Source: Dysgonomonas sp. UBA7710
GTDB taxonomy: Bacteria; Bacteroidota; Bacteroidia; Bacteroidales; Dysgonomonadaceae
Direction: 5' to 3'
Assembly: GCF_002482385.1 (NCBI RefSeq)
Contig: NZ_DLFW01000036.1
Location: 22,534-86,533, forward strand
DNA length: 64,000 nucleotides
Every line of letters begins with the position of its first letter. Within the stretch, counting starts at the first letter, position 1. Made by a program: the position numbers and the translations under genes. The notes under the pieces were generated by a model. That model had not been told where the DNA came from, ran no database searches, and saw nothing but the letters and a program-made list of their open reading frames with translations. Below, piece after piece: positions 45,929 to 56,384 of the stretch.

Positions 45929-48900
45929 TCAGGTTTTATCGCGCCTTTCCAGAAAATCAGATGGCAATACTCCATACTGTTTTTGGAAACATTTGGCAAA
46001 ATACGACGGATTATTAAATCCGACCATATAGCAGACCTCATTTACTCGGTACTTATTTTCATTCAATAATTCTGTCGCTCTTTTCAGTCTTACCATCAGT
46101 AACAGTTTATTCGGGGTGATACCCGACAGGTTTTTTATCTTGGCAAATAAGCCGGAACTACTGATATGAAGCTCTTCTGCTAAATACTCGATTGTGAAAT
46201 CAACATTGGCAATATTCTTTTCTATAATATCATTCACCTTTGTAAGAAACTCCTCGTCTCCTCTGTTCCCTGCAATACTTTTCAAAGAGGCAAATGGTGT
46301 CTCCGTAAATTTCTTCAACAGGTTTCGTCTCGATTCGAGTAAATTTTTTATCTGCACTGAAAGGAATGAGATCGAAAACGGTTTCTCTACATACGCATCC
46401 GCACCTATCTCCAGCGCTTCAATCTTCGATGCAATATTAGTTTTGGCCGTCAGCATTATCAAAGGGATATGATTCCGGAGTAAACTACTCTTTACCTTAT
46501 TACAGAATTCTATCCCATCCATATTGGGCATCATAATATCGCTTATAATCAGGTCAACTTCTTCTCTTTCCAATAATTTTATTCCTTCTATGCCATCGTT
46601 TGCCAGAAGTATATTATATACTAAAATCAAATTCTTTTTGATAAATTCCTGCATATCCGGATTATCCTCCACAATCAGGATAGTTTGTCTGTCCTCCTCA
46701 TGTAAAGATTCCTTTAAATTAATATCTGACTGAGAGGTATTCTGGTCATTTTGCAATACCTTTTCATGCGGCTCTCTTTCCTTATCAATCACTTGTTCCA
46801 TATTTATAGTATTCACCGGGAGTGTGATAGATACCGAAAGCCCTTTACCCGGTTCACTTTCAATATCTATACTTCCGTTACAAGCATCCACAATCGTTTT
46901 TACCAGATAGAGCCCCAAACCCGTACCAGCCTTATGGTTACCGGATATCTGATAGAAAGGTTTAAAAATCTTTTCCCTCTCATTTTCGGATATCCCATCT
47001 CCATTATCTTTTACACATATTATATATTTATTACCTTCTACATCAGAGCGAAGTATAAGCTCTATGTAGTCTTTCGTATATTTTGATGCGTTGTTGAGCA
47101 GATTACTGACCACCTTTGTCAGATTCTCTACATCTATTGCAGTACGGAAGTCCTTATTATCATATGTATATACAAATTTAATATGCTTATGTTCCACATA
47201 AGATTTAAAGCGGTCATACATATTTAATAAAAATTCATATACATTCTGATCCGATAAAGTAATTTGTATCGTCTCTCTTTCTATCTTTCTGAAATCGAGT
47301 AATTGGTTCACCAGGTTAAGAAGCCTCTGGCTATTACGGTCTATAATATTCAGGTCGCCTTTTATATTTTCGGGCAAAGTATCCGAGGTTTCTATAATTT
47401 GTTCCAATGGTCCTATTATAAGACTCACAGGAGTGCGTATTTCGTGAGCAATGGAAGTAAAGAAATTTATTTTAGAGTCGTATGCCTCTTTTTCCTGCTC
47501 ATTCTTGATTTTCTCTATCCTCTCCTTATTCCTTTTTTCATCCCTGTTCCTTATATAAGTGAGAAAAGCTATCAATGCTGCCATAGTCAGCAATATATAA
47601 AAACTGACAGACCATTTATTCCACCAGAACGGAGGAGTAACCACCAGTTTAATCTTCAGCCCCGTATCGTTCCATATACCATCATTATTTGATGCTTTAA
47701 CTTTAAAGTAGTATTCTCCCGGAGGTATATTCGTATAAGCAGCCTTACGCACTTTTCCGACATAGTTCCAGTGCTTATCGAAACCTTCGAGCATAAAAGC
47801 GTATTCATTTTTTTCAGGGGCAAAATAGCTTAGTGCCGTGTATTCAAAACTAAAGCCATTCTTATTATAGGGTAATGTTATCTGAGGGATACTATCCTCG
47901 CTATATGAAAGGTAATTGTAAAAATTCACAGATTTATTAAACAACTGAAAATCTGTAATCTCTATTAGCGGTATAGAGCGGTTTATTACAATCTGCTTAG
48001 GATAAAAAGCGTTGAATCCGGTTGCTGTTCCCAAATATATTCTGCCGGAAGATGTCTTTATCCCGGACTTTCCTGTAAACTGATCACTCAATAATCCGTC
48101 ACCTTTTGTAAAAATACGGTATTGATTGGTTTTAGGGTCGAAACTTACCAGCCCGCGGGTAGTGGCTATCCACAGGAAACCATTATCACTGAATATATTA
48201 CAAATTGCATTACTCTGAAAATTAACTGATATTTGTATAAAAGACTGACTTGCCGCATCGTACCGGCACAAACCGCTATTCGTTCCTATCCATAACTGAC
48301 CTGACTCATCGAGACAAAGACAAATAACATCATTACTGATCAAAGAAGACTTATCCTCCGGATTAAACTGGTATGCATGCCATTGTTTTGTATCGAGATT
48401 ATAGGCATGTATCCCGTCTCCGATAGTAGCGACCCAAATGGTATTTCCCACCTGAAGTATATCTATAATCAAAGTATTCAATTTTTTCATACGGAGAAAA
48501 CTGTCCGTTTTACGGTCATAGAGATTTACTCCTGTTGTGGTACCAACCCAGAGATTATCACGGGAATCCTTATATAAAGCATATACATTATTAGCATCCA
48601 GGGAGGTCGAATCTGACGGATTATTATAATAGCACTTAAACTTCTTTGTACGCAGGTCCAACACATTCAATCCTCCCGAATATGTTCCTATCCATAAGTT
48701 ATCATCGTATATACACAGAGCATGTACATTGTGATAAGAAAGACTGTTCCTGTTCTTATCGGGCTTATAAGAAATAAAGTTTTCTGTTTTTGTATTGAAG
48801 AAGTTCAGTCCCCCGTCATCCGTCCCTATCCATAAGTTGCCGGATGCGTCTTCACAGAATGTACTCACAACATTACCACTTATCGAATTTTCATATCTGT

Positions 48901-49972
48901 CGTGCGTGTAACTTGTAAAATAGTTTCTGTTAGGAGATGCATAATTAATACCTCCATAATAAGTACCGATCCAAAGCCCGCCTTCCCTATCCTTATATAT
49001 AGGGTAAACAAAGCGGTTCGATAATACCGGCTCCTTGATATGGGACTCTCTCTTATTGCCGATAACAGGCGATATGCTGAAAGAAGTCAATCCATCATTC
49101 GAGCCTATCAGCAACTTCCCCGGCTCATATTCCATCAGGGAATGAATATGGAGTATTTTGTCTACATTCTCTGTATTCAGATAATTACCTTTAATTCCGG
49201 TTTTCTTATCTATCTCGAAAAGGCCATTAGTCCATGTTCCCAACCATAGCATGCCAAAGGTGTCTTCCAACAGGGTATATCCTCGGAGTTGGCACAACAG
49301 ATCGGAGTTGGTATCAGGGAATGCAGGAACAAACTCATCTTTCTTCTTATCTAACTTATATAACTGATATATCGTATTATTAACTAATGCCCATATCGTA
49401 TTATCGCGGTCTTTGTAAACACAGGTCGTAAAAACCGGCTCCTGCTTGTTTTTTATATATTTATCAAAAGAATACAGCTTTAATGCATCTGTGTGTCTGT
49501 TATAAAAAAACACTCCTTGTTTAAATGAACTTATCCATATATTCTCATTCTCATCGGATAGAATATTCTGTATCTTATCGTTGAGCGGAATATTCTCCTT
49601 TGTTCTCTTAGTAAAGGGACGGAAGCGGTCGCTTTGATAATCGTAAATAGAGATTCCGGTTTCAGTCCCTACCCATAGCTTCCTGTTTATATCTTCATAA
49701 AGACTGTATATATAGTTGTTCACAATAGATGTGCTATCCCTTGGTATATTCCTGTATGAATGAAAATTATACCCATCGAAACGGTTGAGTCCATCTTCTG
49801 TTCCTATCCAGATATAACCTCTCGAATCCTGCTCAATAGCGTATACAGTATTCGACGACAGTCCGTTCTCTACAAAATAATATTTAAAATTCAGTTCAAT
49901 TCCTGCAAGTGGAGAAGTAAAAAGAAAAAAACATACTATCACCAGGAATGTCTTTAATATCCGTGTTTTCAT
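45929..49972 (-). CDS. Hybrid two-component system regulator HTCS2 (about 1347 aa)
   Basis: Same architecture as HTCS1: signal peptide, double Reg_prop beta-propeller sensor, Y_Y_Y (about 735-795), membrane span, HisKA with a canonical AHEIRTPVSLI box (histidine about residue 843), HATPase (KDNGDGISENE, GTGLGLYLVK), receiver (SDIMMPNMDG, Asp about 1145) and AraC-type HTH (VDFTIEYLAEELHISSSGLFAKIKN region). An in-frame ATG 16 codons upstream exists, but 49972 directly precedes the signal peptide. The gene is divergent from the GH27-led PUL2, its probable target. Its stop lies 2 nt from the HTCS1 stop. Confidence 0.94.
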   Translation of the reverse strand: MKTRILKTFLVIVCFFLFTSPLAGIELNFKYYFVENGLSSNTVYAIEQDSRGYIWIGTEDGLNRFDGYNFHSYRNIPRDSTSIVNNYIYSLYEDINRKLWVGTETGISIYDYQSDRFRPFTKRTKENIPLNDKIQNILSDENENIWISSFKQGVFFYNRHTDALKLYSFDKYIKNKQEPVFTTCVYKDRDNTIWALVNNTIYQLYKLDKKKDEFVPAFPDTNSDLLCQLRGYTLLEDTFGMLWLGTWTNGLFEIDKKTGIKGNYLNTENVDKILHIHSLMEYEPGKLLIGSNDGLTSFSISPVIGNKRESHIKEPVLSNRFVYPIYKDREGGLWIGTYYGGINYASPNRNYFTSYTHDRYENSISGNVVSTFCEDASGNLWIGTDDGGLNFFNTKTENFISYKPDKNRNSLSYHNVHALCIYDDNLWIGTYSGGLNVLDLRTKKFKCYYNNPSDSTSLDANNVYALYKDSRDNLWVGTTTGVNLYDRKTDSFLRMKKLNTLIIDILQVGNTIWVATIGDGIHAYNLDTKQWHAYQFNPEDKSSLISNDVICLCLDESGQLWIGTNSGLCRYDAASQSFIQISVNFQSNAICNIFSDNGFLWIATTRGLVSFDPKTNQYRIFTKGDGLLSDQFTGKSGIKTSSGRIYLGTATGFNAFYPKQIVINRSIPLIEITDFQLFNKSVNFYNYLSYSEDSIPQITLPYNKNGFSFEYTALSYFAPEKNEYAFMLEGFDKHWNYVGKVRKAAYTNIPPGEYYFKVKASNNDGIWNDTGLKIKLVVTPPFWWNKWSVSFYILLTMAALIAFLTYIRNRDEKRNKERIEKIKNEQEKEAYDSKINFFTSIAHEIRTPVSLIIGPLEQIIETSDTLPENIKGDLNIIDRNSQRLLNLVNQLLDFRKIERETIQITLSDQNVYEFLLNMYDRFKSYVEHKHIKFVYTYDNKDFRTAIDVENLTKVVSNLLNNASKYTKDYIELILRSDVEGNKYIICVKDNGDGISENEREKIFKPFYQISGNHKAGTGLGLYLVKTIVDACNGSIDIESEPGKGLSVSITLPVNTINMEQVIDKEREPHEKVLQNDQNTSQSDINLKESLHEEDRQTILIVEDNPDMQEFIKKNLILVYNILLANDGIEGIKLLEREEVDLIISDIMMPNMDGIEFCNKVKSSLLRNHIPLIMLTAKTNIASKIEALEIGADAYVEKPFSISFLSVQIKNLLESRRNLLKKFTETPFASLKSIAGNRGDEEFLTKVNDIIEKNIANVDFTIEYLAEELHISSSGLFAKIKNLSGITPNKLLLMVRLKRATELLNENKYRVNEVCYMVGFNNPSYFAKCFQKQYGVLPSDFLERRDKT

Positions 49973-50248
49973 ATAGTATAAAGGTTTTAAGTGTAAATAT
50001 CGCACTTTTTCCGATAACACAAAATTTCAAAAAGATAGCACAATCCTGCAAATAAACACATATAAACCTGATTACATGACACTTACATTCAATTTTCGCA
50101 TCATAGTTAAAATATTAATTTGGATAAATTTCGCATTGTTCTGGAAATTCGTTGCATATGCCTTCAACATATTTTAACGTCTTTTGCAATAGAGGAATTG
50201 CCCCCTTCAATTCTTTGATTATTACCGGAATCTAAAACTTATTATAGT
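49973..50248. promoter_or_regulatory. Divergent control region between HTCS2 and PUL2
   Basis: 276 bp without a gene. Two TTTCGCAT copies (50094-50101 and 50129-50136, 35 bp apart) and two imperfect -7 boxes (TTAATTTG at 50115, TAAATTTC at 50125) were seen. No repeat as clear as the one upstream of PUL1 was found, so the HTCS2 operator remains unassigned. Confidence 0.35.
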
Positions 50249-51487
50249 ATGAAAAGCATTATCACATTCTTTTTATTATTTATAGGTATTTGTAATTTCT
50301 CCCTTGCTCAACAGGAATTCGGAAAACAAGACCAATCAGTCATTTCTGAATTTGACAAACTTGCCCGGACTCCACCAATGGGATGGAACAGTTGGAATAA
50401 ATTCGGTTGCAACGTCAGCGAAAAACTGATTAAAGAGATGGCCGATGCCATTGTTTCATCAGGAATGAAAGATGCCGGCTACGAATATGTAGTGATCGAC
50501 GATTGCTGGCAAACAGGGCGCGATGAGAAAGGAAATATCATAGTAGATAAAGATCATTTTCCGAACGGAATGAAACCGGTTGCCGACTATGTCCACAGTT
50601 TAGGACTCAAATTCGGAATATATTCATGTGCAGGAAGCAAAACATGTCAGGGAAGACCGGGCAGCCGTGGATACCAGTTTCAGGACGCACGCCAGTATGC
50701 CGGATGGAGTGTCGACTACCTCAAATACGACTGGTGCTACAACGAAGGTCAGGATGCTAAAGCCGCCTATAAAACGATGAGCGACGCATTAAAGGCATGT
50801 GGCAGGCCTATCGTATTCAGCATATGCGAATGGGGAGAAAACAAACCGTGGGAATGGGGTAAAGGTATAGGCCATCTATGGCGCATTACAGCCGATATAC
50901 GCGACTGTTACGATTGCAGATTCAACTGGGGAGGGGTAGGTGTATTACAAATATTAGATAAGGCACTCACCATTAATCAATATTCCGGCCCCGGGCACTG
51001 GAACGATCTGGAAATGCTCGAAATCGGGAATGGAGGACAGACAGAGCATGAGTATCGTTCACATTTTGCTATCTGGAGTATGATGTCTGCCCCCTTGATG
51101 GCAGGTAATGATATCCGTAGTATGGACTCCCTTACCAAAGAAATTCTATTGAATAAGGAGGCGATCGCCATTAATCAGGATAAGCAGGGAAAATCTGCAT
51201 TCCGCTTTGTAGAGCTGAATGGAATCGACATCCTTGTAAAAGCCCTGTCCGATGGTGATGCAGCATTCTTATTTATCAACCGTAACAATTTCAAGATAGA
51301 CCTCAGCTACAACTGGAATTTTGATACTGTATACGACCAAAGTCTCGAAAATGGCTCATTGTATATGAAACGCACTCCGCGAAGAATCAAAAATATATGG
51401 ACACAGCAAGATATGGGTACTACTGATACCCCGTTAAGTAAAGTACTGGAACCTCATGAAAGCCTGTTTCTCAGACTCAGGAAGTAA
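50249..51487 (+). CDS. GH27 alpha-galactosidase (412 aa)
   Basis: Hydrolyses terminal alpha-linked galactose. A signal peptide (ends SLAQQ) sends it to the periplasm. The GH27 TIM barrel opens with RTPPMGWNSWNKFGCNV (40-56). The catalytic nucleophile is D161 in YLKYDWCY and the acid/base is D216 in WRITADIRDCYDC. GPGHWNDLEMLEIGN and MSAPLMAGNDIR follow, then a C-terminal beta-sandwich. GH27 members can also be alpha-N-acetylgalactosaminidases or beta-L-arabinopyranosidases, so linkage is an inference. It is the first gene of PUL2, and SusC follows after 68 nt. Confidence 0.92.
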   Translation: MKSIITFFLLFIGICNFSLAQQEFGKQDQSVISEFDKLARTPPMGWNSWNKFGCNVSEKLIKEMADAIVSSGMKDAGYEYVVIDDCWQTGRDEKGNIIVDKDHFPNGMKPVADYVHSLGLKFGIYSCAGSKTCQGRPGSRGYQFQDARQYAGWSVDYLKYDWCYNEGQDAKAAYKTMSDALKACGRPIVFSICEWGENKPWEWGKGIGHLWRITADIRDCYDCRFNWGGVGVLQILDKALTINQYSGPGHWNDLEMLEIGNGGQTEHEYRSHFAIWSMMSAPLMAGNDIRSMDSLTKEILLNKEAIAINQDKQGKSAFRFVELNGIDILVKALSDGDAAFLFINRNNFKIDLSYNWNFDTVYDQSLENGSLYMKRTPRRIKNIWTQQDMGTTDTPLSKVLEPHESLFLRLRK

Positions 51488-51555
51488 AACAGAAGAAAAA
51501 CACATTTAAACAAGCGGTTAGTAATTTATTAATTTGAAACTAATTAAATCTAAAG

Positions 51556-54500
51556 ATGAAAACAAACCTTCTAAGAATCAAACACAAAACAGCCTGTTGC
51601 ATGATACTGTCATGTGTTTTATTAAGCGGGCTAACCTATCCGCAGGTATCGGTTGCCGAAAACAGCAAGGAAATACAACAATCGAAGACGACAGTCACAG
51701 GAACTGTCACCGATAAAGATGGAGATGCCCTAATAGGTGTAGCGATAGTAGAAAAAGGAACAATAAATGGAACTACAACAGATGTCGATGGCAGATTCTC
51801 TCTATCTGTATCTGATCCTAATGGAATATTGGTAGTTACATTTGTGGGATTCCAGAAACAGGAAATAGTCTTAAATGGTAAGAAAGAATTCTCCATAACA
51901 CTTCTCGAAGACTCTAAAATTCTGGATGAAGTTGTAGTTATAGGATACGGTACACAGCGCAAAGGCGATGTTACCAGTGCTATTGCCAGCGTAAAGGCCG
52001 AAGACTTTACCGTTGGTAAAATAAGTGACGCGGCAGAACTTATCAAAGGGAAGGTTGCCGGCTTAAGCATTACTAAATCATCCGGCGATCCGAACGCAAC
52101 TTCCAGCATCATGCTTCGTGGTATTACAACAATTAAGGGTAGTGTAGAGCCTTTGGTACTGGTTGATGGGGTTGAAGGTTCGTTAACCACAGTGGCACCC
52201 GAAAATATTGCATCTATAGATGTACTGAAAGATGGTTCCGCTGCGGCTATATATGGTACTCGCGGAGCGAATGGGGTTATTATAATTACTACTAAAACAG
52301 GTAAACGGGAATCTCATTCAGAAGTTACCTATTCAGGATACCTGTCTTTCTCTAACTGGTATAAGACTGCCGATTTTATGGATACAAAAGATATCATTTA
52401 TGGACGTACTACTTTTCCATATGAAGGCTATGATACTGATTGGTTAAAAGCTGTTACCCGAAAAGCCGGCTATACTCAAAACCATTCATTAGAACTAAAA
52501 GGAGGCTCAAAAACATCGGCGTACTCAGCCAATGTAACATATAGCGACGAAGAGGGTATCATGCGCAAAAGTGACAGCCGCAATTTGAAAATGCAATTGG
52601 ACTTTACACAATATGCCATGAAAGATATTTTAAAGTTCAACTTTAACCTATTATATGGCAATCATAAAAACTCAAATAATGACAATTCCTATGTGTACAG
52701 GCAGGCTCTGATTCATAATCCATCATCGCCCATTTATAATGAGAACGGTTCCTATTATGAAGAATTTAGCCGCTTCCAATATTATAACCCGGTGGCAATA
52801 CAAAACGAAATGATAGGCGACACCAGATCCCACTTCTCACGTATTATGGGCAGAATCACAGTAGAACCTATAAAAGGATGGCAAACTGAATTGGCATTAT
52901 CACTAAAAGAAAACTCATCCACAGGGCAAACATATTATACGAGTGACTACTATAGCCAGATAATTGCAGCATGCAAAGGTTGGGCTTCCAAATCATCGGC
53001 CAATGGCCGCAGCGACAATCTGGAACTGACATCCAAATATGATTTTTCGACAGGTAAGCACAGAGCAAATGCTTTGGTTGGATACAGTTATTTGTATAAT
53101 GTCTATGATGGTTTTAGTGCCGGTAATGGTAATTTCCCATCAGAATCTTATTTATACAATAATCTAGGTCAGGGTACCTATTTGAAAGACGAAGATAAAA
53201 CAGCCAGTATGGGGTCTTACAAAAACGATAACACGTTGGTCGGCTTTTTCGGACGTGTGAGCTATGGGTATGATGACCGCTATAATGCATTGGTCAGTAT
53301 TCGTCGCGAAGGATCTTCTAAATTTGGAGACAATCACAAATGGGGTACCTTCTCTTCAGTGTCTTTAGGATGGAATATCAATAACGAGAAGTTTATGGAG
53401 CAATTCACTTGGATCGATAACCTGAAGCTACGCTCCGGCTATGGTGTGACAGGAGTTATTCCCGGCAGCTCATACGCCTCTCTCACTATGTTTGACTATG
53501 ATCCTTATGGCGACCACTTAAGCCAAGATGGTAAATGGACCTCATCTCTAATGGTTAGCCAAAATCCTAATCCTAATCTCAAATGGGAAACAACTAGGGA
53601 ATGGAATCTCGGCTTAGACTGGGGTGTATTAGGCGGGCGTTTGAATGGATCTATTGATGTCTATACTAAAAAAACCAAGGATCTATTATATGATTATGCC
53701 GTACCCGTACCGCCCAACATGTATGAATCGACCGTAGCCAATGTCGGACAAATGCGTAACAATGGTATAGAGATAATGATTCAGGCTATTCCCGTAAGGA
53801 ACAAGAATTTTGAATATAGTACAACCTTGACCTTATCCCACAATAGCAATAAACTGCTAAGTCTATCAAACGACCTTTACGAGACAGATAATTTCACTGA
53901 GTTATATGGAGGATTAGGAGATCCTATTTCTGTTCCGACACACTGCATGGAAGTTGGACAACGTCTGGGTGATTTCTGGGGATTAAAGTCTGTCGGTGTT
54001 AGCAAAGACGGTGTTGTTTTGGTCGAGGTATCCGATGGTAACGGAGGCTGGGTTGTAAAAGAATTCGATACTAAATATAACGAACAAGTCAACCGCCAAC
54101 GACTAGGTAATGGTTTACCTCAGGTATATGCCGGTTGGAGCCATACTTTCCGCTATAAGGATTTTGACCTGAGCATGCAATTCACCGGACAGTTTGGTTT
54201 CAAAATTCTAAATACACAACGCAGCTTCTATGAGAATAACTCCATCGCTTATAATCGTCTGAAATCAGCAGCCGACTGGTATGGGGCAATCGATGCCACA
54301 GGTGCAGCAGTTATTGATGACGCTACTGGCAAACAAAAGCAGGTTCAGCTCTCTAACTCCATGTCGCAAGGGTTCTGGAGCGACCACCTGGAAAGAGGAG
54401 ATTTTGTTAAATTATCAAATCTGACAATAGGATACAACTTACCATTATCAGGTTCTGTAAGGAATTATATCAACAAAGCACGTGTATATATATCAGGACA

Positions 54501-54636
54501 AAACCTATTCTGTATCACCGGCTATTCAGGATTAGATCCGGAAGTATCTAACTACTTTTTAACTCCGGGTGTCGATTTTCGTGATAAATACCCTACTACC
54601 CGCTCTTTTACAGTTGGCCTAAATCTTAATTTCTAA
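51556..54636 (+). CDS. SusC/RagA-like TonB-dependent outer-membrane transporter (PUL2)
   Basis: 1026 aa. An extended signal sequence (about 1-35) is followed by a carboxypeptidase-regulatory-like domain (TVTGTVTDKDGDALIGVAIVEKGT), plug motifs (LDEVVVIGYGTQRKGDV; IMLRGITTIKGSVEPLVLVDGV; IASIDVLKDGSAAAIYGTRGANGVIIITTKTG) and a barrel ending in RSFTVGLNLNF. It is clearly distinct in sequence from the PUL1 SusC, consistent with a different ligand. SusD begins 13 nt downstream. Confidence 0.96.
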   Translation: MKTNLLRIKHKTACCMILSCVLLSGLTYPQVSVAENSKEIQQSKTTVTGTVTDKDGDALIGVAIVEKGTINGTTTDVDGRFSLSVSDPNGILVVTFVGFQKQEIVLNGKKEFSITLLEDSKILDEVVVIGYGTQRKGDVTSAIASVKAEDFTVGKISDAAELIKGKVAGLSITKSSGDPNATSSIMLRGITTIKGSVEPLVLVDGVEGSLTTVAPENIASIDVLKDGSAAAIYGTRGANGVIIITTKTGKRESHSEVTYSGYLSFSNWYKTADFMDTKDIIYGRTTFPYEGYDTDWLKAVTRKAGYTQNHSLELKGGSKTSAYSANVTYSDEEGIMRKSDSRNLKMQLDFTQYAMKDILKFNFNLLYGNHKNSNNDNSYVYRQALIHNPSSPIYNENGSYYEEFSRFQYYNPVAIQNEMIGDTRSHFSRIMGRITVEPIKGWQTELALSLKENSSTGQTYYTSDYYSQIIAACKGWASKSSANGRSDNLELTSKYDFSTGKHRANALVGYSYLYNVYDGFSAGNGNFPSESYLYNNLGQGTYLKDEDKTASMGSYKNDNTLVGFFGRVSYGYDDRYNALVSIRREGSSKFGDNHKWGTFSSVSLGWNINNEKFMEQFTWIDNLKLRSGYGVTGVIPGSSYASLTMFDYDPYGDHLSQDGKWTSSLMVSQNPNPNLKWETTREWNLGLDWGVLGGRLNGSIDVYTKKTKDLLYDYAVPVPPNMYESTVANVGQMRNNGIEIMIQAIPVRNKNFEYSTTLTLSHNSNKLLSLSNDLYETDNFTELYGGLGDPISVPTHCMEVGQRLGDFWGLKSVGVSKDGVVLVEVSDGNGGWVVKEFDTKYNEQVNRQRLGNGLPQVYAGWSHTFRYKDFDLSMQFTGQFGFKILNTQRSFYENNSIAYNRLKSAADWYGAIDATGAAVIDDATGKQKQVQLSNSMSQGFWSDHLERGDFVKLSNLTIGYNLPLSGSVRNYINKARVYISGQNLFCITGYSGLDPEVSNYFLTPGVDFRDKYPTTRSFTVGLNLNF

Positions 54637-54649
54637 TCAGATAAAAACT

Positions 54650-56341
54650 ATGAAACTATTTAAAAATACAATAAAAGGACTGATCGTAAGCAGCTTATTG
54701 GTTTTTGCTGCCTGCACAGACTTGTCAGAAACCATATATGATAAACTGACAGATGAAACTGTCGATGTGAATGATCCGGAAGTGGTGGGATCTATGATGG
54801 GAGAAACTTATGCACAATTCCGTTATCTCTACTGGGGATGGAATGGCTACTTCGACTTGATGGAAGAATGTGCCGATACTTATATGACTCCAAAACGTAT
54901 TGGTGTGGGCTGGGGTGACTTATATATTTCAATGCATAAACATAGTTGGAACTCCACCCAAGGACATATCGAAGGTTTGTGGCATTATGCTTATGTGGGC
55001 ATAGGTTATGCAAATAAATGTCTGGATGTTCTACCTGAAACAGGGTCGCCACAGGCACAAATGCGCTTTATGCGTGCATTGAACTATTACATTTTGTTGG
55101 ATGCATTCCGTAATGTACCACTAGAAACAACACAGAACCTACCGGAAGGCTATCTTCCCCAACAGGTAAATGCGGATAAAATTTTCGAATTCTGCGTAAG
55201 TGAATTAAATGCAATCAAAGATGATCTTGGAACCAAAAAGATACATGGTTATCCCAATCGTTATGCTGCTTGCATGGTACTAGCTAAATTATATTTGAAT
55301 TACAATGCATATTTTGGTACTGCAGACACAGAATATTATGATAAAGCGTTGATTGAAGTAAACGAAGTGATTAATGACGGCGGATATAGTCTGGCTCCTA
55401 ATTATCTGGATAATTTTAAAGCCGATATATCCGGATCGCCTGAAGTTATATTTGCAATACCTCTTGATAAAAAACGCGCCGCACACAATTACTTGGTAAA
55501 TAAATGCTTGGTTGGAGCCGGTGCGGCTGCTTACGGATATTCCGGCGCTCCTTGGAATGGTAGCTGCGCTATCCCTCAGTTTATTGACAGCTATGACTCT
55601 GTTGACAAGCGATTAGGTTATACCTGGACCGGAGGTGTACAGAAAAGTGCAACTAAAGACTCCGACGGAAACTATATACCCCAATCAGGAGATCCGATAC
55701 CTTTTACCTCTGACGATTGGGCTGGACAAGGCGTACTTAATTATTCGAAAAATGTACACTCTATAGATAATCCCGGAGCATATCAGCAAGAAGGCTATCG
55801 TTTTGTGAAAAGCGAGATTGTCGGAGATGATGCCGGAACATATGGCAATGATGTCGCATTTTTCCGTTTGGCAGACGCAATGTTTATAAAAGCCGAGTGT
55901 TTGTTGCGCTTGAGTAAAGACGAACAAATTGCAGCCGACTTGATCACCAATATCCGCAAACGTTCTTTCGACTCTGCTACAAAAGCAATTCGCACAGTGG
56001 CCGACTTAAAAGGGGGTAGCAGATATGATTACGGGCATCGGGAATATACCAGTGAGGGTTTTGCAAACTGGGATCCTGCATCGTATAAGAGTACTTCGGA
56101 AAAAGGAACTGACATTGTATTAGGAGGTTTGCTCGACGATCTGGCTTGGGAGTTCGTTGGAGAACACCATCGTCGCCAAGATCTGATAAGGTTTAAGATG
56201 TCCGATGGACGTAATGTTTTCAATGGAAAATCATGGTTCTGTAAAGACGCTACTACTGAAACCCACTGGGATTATTTTCCAATCCCTAAATCTGCAATGA
56301 ATGCAAATATATCACTTGTTCAAAATAAAGGATATAATTAA
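54650..56341 (+). CDS. SusD-like outer-membrane lipoprotein (PUL2)
   Basis: 563 aa, larger than the PUL1 SusD. Lipobox LVFAAC (cysteine about residue 22). SusD landmarks are MRFMRALNYYILLDAFRNVPLE, NRYAACMVLAKLYLNYNAYFG, FFRLADAMFIKAECLLRLSK and the C-terminal LLDDLAWEFVGEHHRRQDLIRFKM and THWDYFPIPKSAMNAN. It binds the target glycan at the surface with SusC. Confidence 0.95.
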   Translation: MKLFKNTIKGLIVSSLLVFAACTDLSETIYDKLTDETVDVNDPEVVGSMMGETYAQFRYLYWGWNGYFDLMEECADTYMTPKRIGVGWGDLYISMHKHSWNSTQGHIEGLWHYAYVGIGYANKCLDVLPETGSPQAQMRFMRALNYYILLDAFRNVPLETTQNLPEGYLPQQVNADKIFEFCVSELNAIKDDLGTKKIHGYPNRYAACMVLAKLYLNYNAYFGTADTEYYDKALIEVNEVINDGGYSLAPNYLDNFKADISGSPEVIFAIPLDKKRAAHNYLVNKCLVGAGAAAYGYSGAPWNGSCAIPQFIDSYDSVDKRLGYTWTGGVQKSATKDSDGNYIPQSGDPIPFTSDDWAGQGVLNYSKNVHSIDNPGAYQQEGYRFVKSEIVGDDAGTYGNDVAFFRLADAMFIKAECLLRLSKDEQIAADLITNIRKRSFDSATKAIRTVADLKGGSRYDYGHREYTSEGFANWDPASYKSTSEKGTDIVLGGLLDDLAWEFVGEHHRRQDLIRFKMSDGRNVFNGKSWFCKDATTETHWDYFPIPKSAMNANISLVQNKGYN

Positions 56342-56384
56342 TTCTTCTATGAGAAAAAGTTTTAAAACAAAAGAAAGATTCAAA

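Noticed and set aside
41958..49972. Possible duplication of one HTCS into the other
   Set aside because: They share architecture but differ widely in sequence, and each fits its own divergent PUL, so they look like distinct family members, not a recent duplication.
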